Of a DNA stretch of 64,000 bases, positions 38,721-48,635 are shown in pieces (position 1 is the stretch's first letter; each line of letters opens with the position of its first letter). Origin of the DNA: an uncultured Leptolyngbyaceae cyanobacterium (GTDB lineage Bacteria > Cyanobacteriota > Cyanobacteriia > Leptolyngbyales > Leptolyngbyaceae); assembly GCA_938023035.1 (NCBI GenBank), contig CALIDI010000017.1:17919-81918 (forward strand), given 5' to 3'. Under the pieces are notes generated by a model, which was not told the origin of the DNA, made no database searches, and saw only the letters and a program-made list of their open reading frames with translations. The translations under genes and the position numbers were made by a program.

Positions 38721-39392
38721 ATGACCACGATCGCGCCATCGATAACTGTAAGCCGCCATTCGACACCCACCGAACGCCAAGCAGCTTTGTATGCTATTTA
38801 CCAGCAGGTTCTAGAGCGACAACCCTATGCCCATGAGCGCAAGCATCTGGCCAAAATTGAGAAAGAATTTCTTTCTGACAAAATTGGGGTGCGGCGATTT
38901 TTAAAGGAATTGGGCCATTCCCAAGTCTATCTCGATAACTTTTACCACAACTCGTCCAATATGAAGTTCTTAGAGTGTTGCTTCAAGCACTTTTTAGGAC
39001 GGGCACCCATGGATCAGGCAGAGATTGCGTACTATTGCGATATTTTAATGCACAAAGGCGTTGTAGGAATGATTACCGCCCTGCTAGACTCTGACGAATA
39101 TCGAAAAGCCTATGGCTGTTTTACAGTCCCCTTTGCCCGTGAGCAGGGTTGCTATGCTTCACCCCGGGCTTACCTAGAATCAAACGCTCTCAATCAAGAG
39201 TTGAATGGCCGTAGGGGCCGCTCAATTCCAACAATGTATTGGCATCAGCTCGGGTTGGATTGTGAGGCGGGCGTTTGCCAACCCGTGAAACAGAACCGAT
39301 CTGCGCAACCTGATTTGATTGAGTCTAATCTATCGAATCTCAATGAGGCCGCGATCGCGGACTTGTTGCGGTTGCTGGGCGCAGAACCGTAA
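38721..39392 (+). CDS. Phycobilisome linker-domain protein
   Basis: 223 residues from ATG 38721, with GAGGATT upstream. The stretch LYAIYQQVLERQPYAHERKH, FLKELGHSQVYLDNFYHNSS, CFKHFLGRAPMDQAEIAYY and ALLDSDEYRKAYG is the linker domain of rod and rod-core linkers (Pbs_linker_poly). The C-terminal 95 residues differ from CpcG and from rod linkers and include PTMYWHQLGLDCEAGVCQ, a Trp- and Cys-containing motif. It is one domain long, so it should join two disc faces or bind a thylakoid or antenna site. With its neighbour it may form an auxiliary pigment-protein particle. Confidence 0.85.
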   Translation: MTTIAPSITVSRHSTPTERQAALYAIYQQVLERQPYAHERKHLAKIEKEFLSDKIGVRRFLKELGHSQVYLDNFYHNSSNMKFLECCFKHFLGRAPMDQAEIAYYCDILMHKGVVGMITALLDSDEYRKAYGCFTVPFAREQGCYASPRAYLESNALNQELNGRRGRSIPTMYWHQLGLDCEAGVCQPVKQNRSAQPDLIESNLSNLNEAAIADLLRLLGAEP

Positions 39393-39553
39393 GGATGGGT
39401 CTCGTCATAGCCACCGAATTGAGGATGGGGTAGGGGGTGGCCTCCTGGCTGGGGCAGTGCTCCCAGCCCCCTAACCTCCAATAAACTCAACCACCTGGCG
39501 ATAGCAATCGTGCTTCTAGAACGGCCATTGACAACCCCTGGAAACGCGCTGCC

Positions 39554-40309
39554 TCATCGGTTCAACTGAGCTTTTAACCAGGTAAGGCCAGCACTGCTGT
39601 CAGGAACTGTTTCACCATCGGGTATGGCTGGTCGTTGCACCATGACAACGGGTAACCCCAACTCGCGGGCCGCAATGATTTTGGCATAGGTCGCAGTGCC
39701 ACCGCTGTTTTTACTCACAATGGCCTCAATTTTGTGCTCCTGTAAAAGCGATCGCTCATTTTCTAGCAAAAAAGGCCCGCGCTCCAGCAGCAACTTTCCA
39801 GGAGGAATAGGGACATCCGGGTGAGGCGGGTCAATCATTCGCATAAGAAACCAGAGCAGTTGCAGGTGGGCAAAGGCAGCTAATTCTTGTCGTCCAATTG
39901 TGAGGAAAATGCGCTGGGCCAGATCAGGTAGCAATGCTGCCGCTGCCGCATTGCTCTCCACTGTAAGCCAGCAGTCTTCGGGTGTAGGCTGCCATGCCGG
40001 GCGAACTAGCATCAGGCGAGGAATCCCGACCTGGTGGGCAGCAGCAGCAGCGTTGAAGGAAATCTGGGCAGCAAAAGGATGGGTAGCGTCAATGAGGAGA
40101 TCGATGCGTTGTTGATGCAGGTAGTCGGCTAATCCGGAAATGCCACCAAATCCACCGATTCGAGTCTTTTCGGATCGAATCACGGGTTCACGGGTGCGCC
40201 CGGCTAAGGAAGTAACAACAACAACTCCCGGAATGGCTGCGGCTTGAGTGGCTAATTCAACCGCATCCCGTGTACCACCTAAAATCAGAATACGTTTTTG
40301 TGCAGACAT
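39554..40309 (-). CDS. cobK: Precorrin-6A reductase
   Basis: 251 residues from ATG 40309, which overlaps the cobS stop (TGATG), so the genes are translationally coupled. CobK (CbiJ) reduces precorrin-6A or cobalt-precorrin-6A with NADPH during corrin ring synthesis. Motifs are RILILGGTRDAVELA, the DATHPFAAQIS stretch, and SKNSGGTATYAKIIAA. The length is usual. Confidence 0.92.
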   Translation of the reverse strand: MSAQKRILILGGTRDAVELATQAAAIPGVVVVTSLAGRTREPVIRSEKTRIGGFGGISGLADYLHQQRIDLLIDATHPFAAQISFNAAAAAHQVGIPRLMLVRPAWQPTPEDCWLTVESNAAAAALLPDLAQRIFLTIGRQELAAFAHLQLLWFLMRMIDPPHPDVPIPPGKLLLERGPFLLENERSLLQEHKIEAIVSKNSGGTATYAKIIAARELGLPVVMVQRPAIPDGETVPDSSAGLTWLKAQLNR

Positions 40310-41067
40310 CACAGCACCGTTAAGCCGCAGAGGAACAGCGCTTCACTCCACTCCACAATCGCCCCATAGGTATCTCCCGTTTGTCCGCCCAGTTGTTGCC
40401 GGAAATAAGCGCCGGTGGTTAACGCTATCATACTGCCGTAACCGATGACCAGAATGCCACCAGATTCCAGGTGCCAGAGGGTAGACAAACCTGAAAGCAT
40501 CAAACCGCTTGGCACCGCCTCTTGCAGAGAACGAATCGCCTGTTTGTGAAATGCTCCTTTGCCGGTGGGTTTGAGATAAGGATCGCGGGCAATAGCGACC
40601 AGTTGACCCCAACGGCCCCAACCAGCCGCTAACGCCAAAGCCAAGGGGCGGTGGGTCGGGAGGCTAGCCAAAGCCAGGGTTTTAAGCAAGACGAGGGCGA
40701 TCGCGGCCATTACGCCAAACGCCCCGGCATGGCTGTCTGCCATCACCTCTAAGCGCCGAGGGGGGGGCACGGCCAAACCATCAGCTGTATCCATTGCGCC
40801 ATCTAGATGCAAGCCACCAGTTAAACCGATCCAGCCCACAATCACAACAGCACTTCGCAACAGCAGTGGCATTCCCAGGATGTCTAAACCGCAGTCAATC
40901 AGCCCGAGAGCAACCCCAAGCAACACGCCGACCAGGGCTGCATAACGCGCAATTCCATCAAAGTTCAGCGCCCAACTGCGTGGTAGGGGAATACACGTAT
41001 AAAAGGTAAGAGCACCCAAAAATGTGGCGAGCATTGACTGGCCTGACTTGACCCAATTAAGTGTCAT
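40309..41067 (-). CDS. cobS: Adenosylcobinamide-GDP ribazoletransferase (cobalamin synthase)
   Basis: 252 residues. This membrane enzyme joins adenosylcobinamide-GDP to the lower-ligand base nucleotide, the last stage of the cobamide pathway. The signature LHLDGAMDTADGLA with its acidic residues and GGQTGDTYGAIVEWSEALFL near the C-terminus are present, with six or seven hydrophobic helices between. A GAGAGGA sequence lies upstream of ATG 41067. No B12 riboswitch box was found in the leader. Confidence 0.94.
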   Translation of the reverse strand: MTLNWVKSGQSMLATFLGALTFYTCIPLPRSWALNFDGIARYAALVGVLLGVALGLIDCGLDILGMPLLLRSAVVIVGWIGLTGGLHLDGAMDTADGLAVPPPRRLEVMADSHAGAFGVMAAIALVLLKTLALASLPTHRPLALALAAGWGRWGQLVAIARDPYLKPTGKGAFHKQAIRSLQEAVPSGLMLSGLSTLWHLESGGILVIGYGSMIALTTGAYFRQQLGGQTGDTYGAIVEWSEALFLCGLTVL

Positions 41068-41734
41068 TTACTTGTTTTATCCTCTCAACGCCCTCTTCGG
41101 TTCACCAGGCTTGCAGGCAAACAGCTTCTTCCTGGTCAGTCTAGCAAAGGATTTTTTGCTCCCGGTTTGATCCGGGCCGACAGATGTGGTTAAACAGAAT
41201 GGATGAAAGCCCTCAGCCCTATAGCTGTCGCTATGTTTCTCATGGTGACGGCACGCCAGCAAGCTAGCTTCGCATTGGCGGTTGAGCACTTAGTTTTGGC
41301 CTCAGCTCTCTGACCAAAGCCCTAGTTTTCAAGCCTTACAGAGCACGCGAAAGCTTGAAACTTAATTGCTATGAGGTGACGCTTCATCGCTCAGTGTCGT
41401 GATAGCCACCGATGTATCCGTTGCTTCATCCGTGAATTCAGTACAATTCATTAGGAGCCAGCTAAATAACTTGGGCTAGAATTGTTTCGTATATTACCGA
41501 GTCAGTCAGCCTCTATTGGGTTTTACTGGTAAGAGTTTTGGCCAGTTGAGCTTTTAGGTTTTAGATGCATCTCTTTCATTTCTGGAATTTCTAGATAATG
41601 ACGCAGCTAAAGCTTGGGTTGAGGCTCTGGTACGGTGACCAGTACACGCAAGGCGATTCAGATGTTTCATCCTGTGTTTGACCGAGAGGGTGCTAGCGTC
41701 TGGCTTCATACTATGAGAGCTAAGGGCATTCCCT
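41068..41734. other. Gap upstream of cobS with a dispersed repeat copy
   Basis: 667 bp. The part next to cobS can form a CCCGG-ATCAAA-CCGGG hairpin on the minus strand (near 41160-41178). At 41271-41305 lies copy C4 of the 35-40 bp repeat (GCATTGGCGGTTGAGCAC, then TTAGTTTTGGCCTCAG). No gene seen. Confidence 0.45.
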
Positions 41735-42190
41735 ATGAGTTGTGACCAACCTCCCCATCGGAATCGATTGCCAGCCCCTTGTATTATCGACACCGGCACG
41801 GTCGTGAGTAAGCAGGATATGAAGCGCTTGCTTTCAGATTTGACTCGTGTGCGCTATACCCACTTTCAGAATGGCATCCCTATCAGTGAGGGGGAAGGGT
41901 GCATTTTAGAGGTCTTTGCCGATCCCCAGCGGGCAACCCTGATTGCAAACCATACCCTGTATTTGAATGTGTGTAGCTTCGATTATCTGGTTTTGGGGCG
42001 GTCAGGGCTGAGTTCTTGGTTTGACTTGATTCAAGATGATCGTCAGTTGCGGCTAGTTCCCCTCTCGAACCCCCTTGAGGAGCAGCGCCACAACAGTCTC
42101 GATCCGGCAGCACTAGAGGCGATGGTGGCAGAGGTGCTATCGGCTAGTTGGGATGCTCAACTGGATGATGAGGAGCATTTTCCTTTCTAA
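41735..42190 (+). CDS. Conserved cyanobacterial protein, unknown
   Basis: 151 residues. After a short polar N-terminus come IIDTGTVVSKQDMKRLLSDLTR, the RYTHFQNGIPISEGEGCILEVFADP segment and NVCSFDYLVLGRSG. An alpha/beta protein without membrane or signal segment and an acidic tail. It is not assigned to a family I can name. Isolated; the upstream gap is 667 bp. Confidence 0.65.
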   Translation: MSCDQPPHRNRLPAPCIIDTGTVVSKQDMKRLLSDLTRVRYTHFQNGIPISEGEGCILEVFADPQRATLIANHTLYLNVCSFDYLVLGRSGLSSWFDLIQDDRQLRLVPLSNPLEEQRHNSLDPAALEAMVAEVLSASWDAQLDDEEHFPF

Positions 42191-42379
42191 AAGAAGCGGG
42201 CGATGCATCAATTTGCCTATCGTTTTCCCGGCTAGGTTTACATTGCAATCTATCGTTTCTTTACGGGCGAAGTTTTCGGCTTGGGCACGGACGAGGGTGA
42301 TTTGAATTTTCTACTTATTTCTACTTAATTTCTACTTAACTTATTTCTACTTAATGGTTGCAACTAGCTACTGGCTGGC

Positions 42380-43048
42380 CTACCGAATTTGCTGGGATGC
42401 TTTAATCTGGGTAGGAGTAAAGCCTGCTTGGGTCAAGTCCTCCATCAGGTAACCTGGAGCCGCAAAGGCAGGATTGAGTTGCTCGGCCTGTTGAAGTCGT
42501 TGACGCGCTTGGCTGGTTTCACCGTTGCCCCAATGGGCAATCGCTTGGGCAATAAGGGGGTGAGGGTTTGAGGGTTCGAGTTGAGCGGCTTTTGCTGCCA
42601 TGGCAATCGCCCAGTCGTATTGCCCCAACTGCTCAAAAGCCAAGCTGAGGTTGTAGTAGGCAATTTCATTGTCAGGTTTGAGAAAGGCTGCCCAGGCATG
42701 ACTGGCGATCGCCGCTTTGAGTTGCCCCCGCACCAGATGCACAATTCCCAAAGCATTAAGTGTCGATGCCTCGAAGGGGTTTTGATAAAACGCTTGCATC
42801 AGGGTATCGGTAGCCATCTCAAATTGACCAGCGCGATGCTGAGTCCAGCCCAAGAGAACTCGCCCTGAAAAGTTGGCTGGCTCCAGCTCCACCGCTTTTT
42901 CAAGGGCGGCGATCGCCTCTAGATATCGCCCCTGGCTGCGATATTGCAACCCCTGCTGGCGAAAGACCGCGGCACTTTCTGCAAAGCTAGGATAAGCCAG
43001 CATCAACGGGGCGATCGCCCCAATCCACTCAAATCGTCGCCAAACCAT
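42380..43048 (-). CDS. TPR-repeat protein with N-terminal signal segment
   Basis: 222 residues. A hydrophobic start (IGAIAPLMLAYPSFAES) looks like a signal peptide or anchor. Five TPR units follow (RQQGLQYRSQGRYLEAIAALEKAVELEP, then LGWTQHRAGQFEMATDTLMQAF, LGIVHLVRGQLKAAIASHAWA, YNLSLAFEQLGQYDWAIAMA, IAHWGNGETSQARQRLQQA). Probably a periplasmic or lumenal protein-protein interaction scaffold. Partner unknown. Confidence 0.8.
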   Translation of the reverse strand: MVWRRFEWIGAIAPLMLAYPSFAESAAVFRQQGLQYRSQGRYLEAIAALEKAVELEPANFSGRVLLGWTQHRAGQFEMATDTLMQAFYQNPFEASTLNALGIVHLVRGQLKAAIASHAWAAFLKPDNEIAYYNLSLAFEQLGQYDWAIAMAAKAAQLEPSNPHPLIAQAIAHWGNGETSQARQRLQQAEQLNPAFAAPGYLMEDLTQAGFTPTQIKASQQIR

Positions 43049-43197
43049 GGGTAATTTCGACCCTCAGCCACGTTCCTTAGAAATCAGGATCTTATCACTT
43101 GAACGTTCACCCCAGAGACGCTGAGGGCACAAAGGAATGGCTGTATGCTCTCTGTGTTACAAGACAATCCTGTTTGGGTTGATTATATCGATAACCC

Positions 43198-44130
43198 TTA
43201 ATGTTGACACCTAGGACAAAAATGGGCCGATCGCCCGGCCAGTTTAAGCCGCTCAATGACGGTTCCACAGGTGCGGCAGGCTTCGCCATCACGACCATAA
43301 ACCCAGGCGATTTGCCCGTAGTTGCCATTCACCCCTTCTACATTGCGAAAGTTACTAAAGGTCGTGCCCTTGGCTGCGATGCTGGCCGCCAGTACTTTGA
43401 GGATATTCTCGTGTAACTGCGTAATTTGGCGACGGCTTAGGCGATGGCATTCTGACTGAGGGCGAATACCGCTCAAAAATAGCGCTTCATCGGCATAGAT
43501 ATTACCAATGCCAGCCACAATCGCCTGATCGAGCAAGGCATTTTTGATGGGGCGCTGACGCTGCTTGAGTTGCTGATAAAGATAAGAAACAGAAAAAGCC
43601 TCGGAAAACGGCTCTGGCCCCAGACGTTGCAAACCGGTGATGACCTGCTCTGGTGGCACCCCAGGCGGTACCCACCACATCTGCCCAAAGGTGCGCTGAT
43701 CGACAAAGCGTAGTTCTTTACCACTAGCAAAAAATAGCCGGACTCGTGCATGTCTCTCCACTGGCTCACCTGGCTCCAGCCAGAGGAGTTGACCTGTCAT
43801 CCGCAGATGCACCCCCAGCCAAGCAGAAGAAGGGGATGTGGAAATCGGTAAACTGATAGTGTCAAGGCTATGACTCCCTGTTGCGACTTCATTCTCCGCG
43901 ATCGCTACTGCTGCCCTTTCTGGGGGTTGCACTAATTCGGCTAGAAGGTACTTACCACGCCGATGCCAATGGGCGATCGCCCATCCCTGAAGTTTCGTCA
44001 AAAAATCAACAACAGAAATAGGGTGAGAAATAATACGCTCAAGTCGCACTTCCCCACCCTGGATAATTTGATGCACGGTGACTCGATTGAGGCCCCGCCT
44101 TACCGTTTCAACTTCTGGTAACTCAGGCAC
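43198..44130 (-). CDS. mutM: Formamidopyrimidine-DNA glycosylase
   Basis: 310 residues. The start is GTG 44130 because the catalytic proline must be residue 2 (M-P-E-L-P-E-V-E); the frame upstream of it is not used. MutM removes 8-oxoguanine and other oxidised purines. LHLRMTGQLLW, the H2TH region QAIVAGIGNIYADEALFLSG, and the C-terminal zinc finger CRTCGTVIERLKLAGRSAHF-CPRC are present. An insert of about 25 residues after WHRRGKYLLAEL is found in many cyanobacterial forms. psaE lies 190 bp upstream on the same strand. Confidence 0.94.
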   Translation of the reverse strand: MPELPEVETVRRGLNRVTVHQIIQGGEVRLERIISHPISVVDFLTKLQGWAIAHWHRRGKYLLAELVQPPERAAVAIAENEVATGSHSLDTISLPISTSPSSAWLGVHLRMTGQLLWLEPGEPVERHARVRLFFASGKELRFVDQRTFGQMWWVPPGVPPEQVITGLQRLGPEPFSEAFSVSYLYQQLKQRQRPIKNALLDQAIVAGIGNIYADEALFLSGIRPQSECHRLSRRQITQLHENILKVLAASIAAKGTTFSNFRNVEGVNGNYGQIAWVYGRDGEACRTCGTVIERLKLAGRSAHFCPRCQH

Positions 44131-44320
44131 AGGTAGATCACTGTAAAAACACCAGGAGCACATTAAGGAATTGTAGTGCCGTGATGGAATCTAAAGAAAC
44201 CACCAGTATTGGAGTCAACGGGTGGTCTTAAAATTCGTCTGAAATAAACTCTAGACCTGCATCTGTGCCCTAATCGCTCAAAATGTAACCTGAGAACAAT
44301 CGCCCCAGGCAGCATTGCGT

Positions 44321-44530
44321 TTAACTCGATTTTTTCTTTGGCGCTTCGACTTCCAACAACTCCGAGGGCGCAAAGTTATTGGTGTTAATACCTGAATAAT
44401 TAACACGATCAAATCGAACGATAACGGAGTATTTGATACCGCTCTGATCAATCGAAGCAACTGTGCCTACGTCTTGATACCAGTAGGACTCTTTGCGAAG
44501 AACACGCACTTTAGAACCACGCTGAACCAT
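44321..44530 (-). CDS. psaE: Photosystem I reaction centre subunit IV
   Basis: 69 residues, the usual size. [43 protein letters not shown] and a lysine-rich end are diagnostic. PsaE is a small SH3-like protein on the cytosolic face of PSI that helps bind ferredoxin and supports cyclic electron flow. A monocistronic gene is likely. The window holds no other photosystem subunit. Confidence 0.97.
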   Translation of the reverse strand: MVQRGSKVRVLRKESYWYQDVGTVASIDQSGIKYSVIVRFDRVNYSGINTNNFAPSELLEVEAPKKKSS

Positions 44531-44730
44531 GGGTGTGTTTTCCTTTCTGTGTTTTTCTTTAGATTGTTATGCTTCAACGCACGCAGCATTATTGCTCTAC
44601 AGCTTACTACGGGGAAGAAACACCGTCGTTATCCATACCAAGACTCGAAACAATCCGATACAAAAAGTTATGCTCGGCAATCTTAATCGTGATAACGGTT
44701 TGACTGGTTCTTCCTGGTTAGCAAGCGGCT

Positions 44731-45336
44731 TTAGTTACAGTAAGCCAGGTTACTATCACTACTGCCCACGCGGCTGTTGTAGATCCAACCCGTTGCCCCC
44801 CCTGGCGGAATCGTTGGGCTAAAGCTAATTTCGACCCAATTATAGCCATCGGCAACAGCTGTGCTGATGGCACCGTTGGGCTTTAAAACGGCAAATACGC
44901 GATCGCCCCGTTGGGCCTGAGCAATGACATTAGAGTTGCTATCACCTGTCGGAATCTTTGGTTGATTGCGCACGTTAAGAACCGCCGGGTTACGGATAAT
45001 GCGACAGGAAGTGCGAGCTGGCGCCTCACAGGTTTTTAGTACTCCTGTTTGCACATATCCCTGAATTGGTGAACGAATGGCAATCATGCCCCCTTGAGCT
45101 GCACCAGCGAGGGTAACCGGTTCGTTATTTGCCAGAATGCGCAGGGCAGAGGTTAGAGTAGAAGCCCCAGAAAAGATCGGGGTGGGGCGATTAGCCGCCC
45201 GGCACTGACCACTCAGATCCTGGGTACTGAGGGGTTCAACTGCTTCTGTTTGAGCAAACACAGGGGCGGTCATTGTGACCAGAGGCATCATTGCCAGTAA
45301 ACAAATCGATTTTTTGAAAAAATGTTTGGATTGCAT
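44731..45336 (-). CDS. Exported protein with SH3-like domain
   Basis: 201 residues from ATG 45336. A signal peptide (SICLLAMMPLVTMTAPVFAQ) is followed by an SH3-like repeat region: AVLNVRNQPKIPTGDSNSNVIAQAQRGDRVFAV, NGAISTAVADGYNWVEISF and TGWIYNSRVG (the typical LNVRxxPs…W.ki…GWvyxxyl). Several cysteines suggest disulphides. A periplasmic or cell-wall role is likely. prmA ends 94 bp upstream on the same strand. Confidence 0.78.
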   Translation of the reverse strand: MQSKHFFKKSICLLAMMPLVTMTAPVFAQTEAVEPLSTQDLSGQCRAANRPTPIFSGASTLTSALRILANNEPVTLAGAAQGGMIAIRSPIQGYVQTGVLKTCEAPARTSCRIIRNPAVLNVRNQPKIPTGDSNSNVIAQAQRGDRVFAVLKPNGAISTAVADGYNWVEISFSPTIPPGGATGWIYNSRVGSSDSNLAYCN

Positions 45337-45430
45337 TATCAACGCCTCAAAATTGCGACAGCCCAAATCTGGGTTGCCGAGCGTGATTATGCCATGGCTG
45401 ATGGCATCGCTACGAAAAATCTAAGTGTTG

Positions 45431-46321
45431 TTAAGACCGGCGAATATTCAAACAGCACCAATCTTTACGTTTCCAAAGAGCGGCAACAACCCAATGGTTT
45501 TCTTCAAGAGTGTCGGCTACGGGCTTTGCCTGATCTACAAGCAAACCACTCAAGATGCCCCAGGTTGTCGGATGGGTGATTGCCGTCATGGCCGGAATCA
45601 GATCGATGATTACTTCTGCCAGAATATTGCAGACAATGCCATCTACTGGTTGGCGGATCATTTCTGCTAATCGATCCACACTGCCCCGATCAACCAGCAA
45701 TTGCTCAGATGTCAGGTGATTCAGCGCCCGATTTTCTAACGTCGCCTTGACCGCCAGTGGATCGACATCAACTGCATAGACCTGCTTTGCGCCCAGCAAC
45801 AGGGCACCGATCGCCAGGATCCCAGAGCCACAGCCAATATCCGCAATCACCTGGGTTTCAGGGGCTTCTCCCAGCCGCATTTCCAGGGCTTCTAGGCAAA
45901 GTTGGGTTGTTGGATGATCCCCCGTACCAAAGGCGCTACCCGGTTCTAACCGCAAAAGCAAGCGATCGCACTGCTCTGGCAAATCTAGCCAGGCAGGATA
46001 AATTAAAAAGCGATCGCCAATTTCCTGGGGCTGCCAGTGCTGCTTCCAACTGCTAGCCCAATCTTCTTCATCAATCAGATGCCACTGCACGGTCGATGGA
46101 GGAAACCCCATGCAAAGAGCGTCTTGCCGTAGAAGCAAGGAAAGAGCTGCCAAATCTAAAAGTTGAGCCCGTTCTTTAGGCAAATAAGCTGTCACCCAGC
46201 TTACCCCCCCTCTGCGATAGTTTGCCGTACCGCTACAGCCAAAGTTATCCAGTCGCCAGAAAATTGTATCCTCCAGAGCCGGATCGCAAAGCACTTGAAT
46301 TTCCCACCAGGTATGTGCCAT
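45431..46321 (-). CDS. prmA: Ribosomal protein L11 methyltransferase
   Basis: 296 residues. PrmA trimethylates lysines and the N-terminus of ribosomal protein L11 with S-adenosylmethionine. After the ferredoxin-like N-terminal domain comes [14 protein letters not shown], then [19 protein letters not shown], the SAM site [21 protein letters not shown] and [14 protein letters not shown] (NPxx-like NIL). All are standard for PrmA. A 94-bp gap separates it from the SH3 protein gene downstream. Confidence 0.94.
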   Translation of the reverse strand: MAHTWWEIQVLCDPALEDTIFWRLDNFGCSGTANYRRGGVSWVTAYLPKERAQLLDLAALSLLLRQDALCMGFPPSTVQWHLIDEEDWASSWKQHWQPQEIGDRFLIYPAWLDLPEQCDRLLLRLEPGSAFGTGDHPTTQLCLEALEMRLGEAPETQVIADIGCGSGILAIGALLLGAKQVYAVDVDPLAVKATLENRALNHLTSEQLLVDRGSVDRLAEMIRQPVDGIVCNILAEVIIDLIPAMTAITHPTTWGILSGLLVDQAKPVADTLEENHWVVAALWKRKDWCCLNIRRS

Positions 46322-46633
46322 AGAAAGTATGGGGAAATAAAAATAGAGGTGAAAGGCGACAGCCTAACTCCTCGCAGGATACTATAACGATTGGCATAAA
46401 AAGTATGAAGCTGTTCTTAAACCTTGTCTAAGTCTTGATTCGTAGCTTTATCTATAGATCACCGATACATCACAGTAGCAAGCAGCCGGCTGTTTAGGCA
46501 GCTTAAACGAGGGGCGATCAAGTGGGCAAATCAGGTCGCTTTGTGGTAGAAATTAGCCGATGACTCAGCCGGCTTAAACTACAGATGCACGGCGCATTTT
46601 TTTACTTGGCATTTTGCATTCCGCGTCGCGATA
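46322..46633. other. Gap between prmA and an exported-protein gene
   Basis: 312 bp, no gene. The plus strand near 46560-46630 is AT/GC mixed with no clear hairpin. Confidence 0.3.
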
Positions 46634-47089
46634 CTAGCGGCTTTCACGAATGCGAAGGGTAAAGGCAGGAGTTCGATCCTTCGCGTAGGTGGTAACCCAA
46701 ATCTTATAGGTACCTGGCAACCACTGCCCGGCAACCCCAGGGTTTTTGTTGTCTTCATCGTCGTTGCACCAGACCCCTCCTGGGCCTTCGATCACCAAGG
46801 CGGTATCTTCTTCACTTTGTACCCGGATACTCAGGGCATTGAAAAAGGTGCGCAGGGTCAGGGTCAAGTGAGGCTCGCGTTTGGTAAAGCCAGTACACTC
46901 CCCTGTGGGGGTGCTTTGCCGATTGACTAGGCTAGCAGCGTCTACGGCGCCGCCTGCGACCCCTTTAATCGTAATAGGATTTGGCAAAAAGCCAGGGGCG
47001 ATTGTGGCTGTCTCTGCAAAGGCAGGCATTACCAGCAACAGAGGCATTAGGGCGATCGCCCCTGCCGTAATAAACCGATGAGACCGCAT
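46634..47089 (-). CDS. Exported protein with beta-sandwich pattern, unknown
   Basis: 151 residues from ATG 47089 (an ATG at 47101 is also possible). The signal peptide (FITAGAIALMPLLLVMPAFAE) is followed by a beta-rich mature domain: CTGFTKREPHLTLTLR, an ALSIRVQSEEDTALVIEGPGGVWCNDDEDNKNPGV turn, and PGTYKIWVTTY. The WCNDDEDNKNPG turn resembles calcium-binding loops of PPC-type domains, like the small protein at 10.8 kb. Function unknown. Confidence 0.7.
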   Translation of the reverse strand: MRSHRFITAGAIALMPLLLVMPAFAETATIAPGFLPNPITIKGVAGGAVDAASLVNRQSTPTGECTGFTKREPHLTLTLRTFFNALSIRVQSEEDTALVIEGPGGVWCNDDEDNKNPGVAGQWLPGTYKIWVTTYAKDRTPAFTLRIRESR

Positions 47090-47161
47090 GGTACTTAGCA
47101 TCACATCACGTCGTTAACATTCCTTCTAAGAGACGCAGGCAGTCCGGTTAAGGTTCCAGTC

Positions 47162-48610
47162 CTAGCCTTCGACCAGGGTGAGCGCCTGTTGTAAACGCAA
47201 TTGATCTTGGCCTAACTGGTTTAGTAAAAGCCACGACTGCACCAAATCTGGCCCCTGCAAAGAGCCAGTCAGGGCTGCACGGAGGGTCTTCATAATCAAC
47301 CCTTTTTTTAACCCATGGGCTTTTACCACTTGTTGCACGATCGCTTGAGCCTCCGCTTCTGTCAACGGGGTTGAAGGTATCGCCGCGGCAATCGCCGCGA
47401 TCGCCGTGGTGGCTCCCGGTTGACCGAGTTGGGCAGTGGCCTCTGGGGTGTAAGCCAACGTCTGGGCAAACAGGTACTCGGTCATCGGTACAGCCTCTTC
47501 TAGGCGGGTGAGGCTCTGAGAGACCAGATGGGTGACTTGCTCTAACCAGGGCCGCTGACCCTGCCAATCAAACTCGTATCCAGCTTTTTGCCAATAGGGG
47601 ATGAGTAAATCGGTTAATTGAGCAATCGGCATCTGGTGCAGGTATTGGCTATTGACCCAATTCAATTTATCCCAATCAAATTTAGCGCCTGCTTTGTTGA
47701 CCCGAGTAAAACTAAATGACTGAGCCGCCTCTTCTAGGGTAAAGATCTCAGCCATCCCTTCTGGGGGAGACCACCCCAGCAGAGTCATGTAATTGGCGAT
47801 CGCGGGGGCAACATAACCCATCTGTTGAAAATCCGAAATTGAGGTAACGCCATCTCGCTTAGAAAGCTTTGCCCCCTGCTGATTCAAAATCAGCGGAGTA
47901 TGGCCAAATACTGGCACGGTTGCCCCCAATGCTTCATATAGCAAAATTTGTTTCGGCGTATTGCCAATATGGTCTTCTCCTCGAATCACATGACTAATTG
48001 ACATATCGATGTCATCGACCACCACCACAAAGTTGTAAAGGGGTTGCCCAATTTCGTCACCGCCCGCCTGCCGGGCAATCACCATGTCACCCCCTAGGTC
48101 GCGCCCTTTCCAGGTCACTGTGCCCCGCACCAGATCCGGCCATTGAATTTCGCGCTCATCGTCAATCATGAAACGAATCACCGCAGGTCGGCCTTCGGCC
48201 ACATAGGCAGCTCGTTGTTCAGGGGTCAGGTAACGATGGCGATTGTCATAGCGAGGGGCTTCGTTGCGCGCTTTTTGGGCCGCTCGCATTTCCTCTAGTT
48301 CTTCAGGGGTATCGTAGGCCCGGTAAGCCAGCCCCCGGTCTAACAGGGCTTGAATCTGCTGGCGATAAAGATCCATGCGTTTAGATTGAAAGAATGGCCC
48401 CTCATCCCAATGGATTCCTAGCCATTGCAGACCATCCAAGATGTTTTGGGTAAACTCAGGCCGCGATCGCTCCAGATCCGTATCTTCAACACGTAAAATA
48501 AACTGCCCTCCCTGACTTCTAGCAAAGAGCCAGTTAAACACAGCAGTACGAGCGGTACCAATGTGTAAGTTGCCGGTGGGGCTGGGTGCAATCCGAACGC
48601 GAACGGTCAC
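47162..48610 (-). CDS. gltX: Glutamyl-tRNA synthetase
   Basis: 482 residues, GTG start at 48610. Class I synthetase with [20 protein letters not shown] (HIGH-type), the zinc-less insert of bacterial GluRS, and the KLSKRDG loop (KMSKS-type). It makes Glu-tRNA(Glu) and, in this lineage, also Glu-tRNA(Gln) for amidation; the former is also the start of tetrapyrrole synthesis. It is 25 bp downstream of cobM and probably co-transcribed with it. Confidence 0.96.
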   Translation of the reverse strand: MTVRVRIAPSPTGNLHIGTARTAVFNWLFARSQGGQFILRVEDTDLERSRPEFTQNILDGLQWLGIHWDEGPFFQSKRMDLYRQQIQALLDRGLAYRAYDTPEELEEMRAAQKARNEAPRYDNRHRYLTPEQRAAYVAEGRPAVIRFMIDDEREIQWPDLVRGTVTWKGRDLGGDMVIARQAGGDEIGQPLYNFVVVVDDIDMSISHVIRGEDHIGNTPKQILLYEALGATVPVFGHTPLILNQQGAKLSKRDGVTSISDFQQMGYVAPAIANYMTLLGWSPPEGMAEIFTLEEAAQSFSFTRVNKAGAKFDWDKLNWVNSQYLHQMPIAQLTDLLIPYWQKAGYEFDWQGQRPWLEQVTHLVSQSLTRLEEAVPMTEYLFAQTLAYTPEATAQLGQPGATTAIAAIAAAIPSTPLTEAEAQAIVQQVVKAHGLKKGLIMKTLRAALTGSLQGPDLVQSWLLLNQLGQDQLRLQQALTLVEG

Positions 48611-48635
48611 AGTCTTTCTCTCTATTAGTAGTTAG

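Noticed and set aside
41068..41350. Cobalamin riboswitch in the cobS leader
   Set aside because: A corrin operon invites one, but I found no B12-box-like GCCACTG segment or matching stems on the minus strand.
47148..47567. Minus-strand frame of 139 codons inside gltX
   Set aside because: It is a shifted frame of the well-supported gltX gene with no motif.
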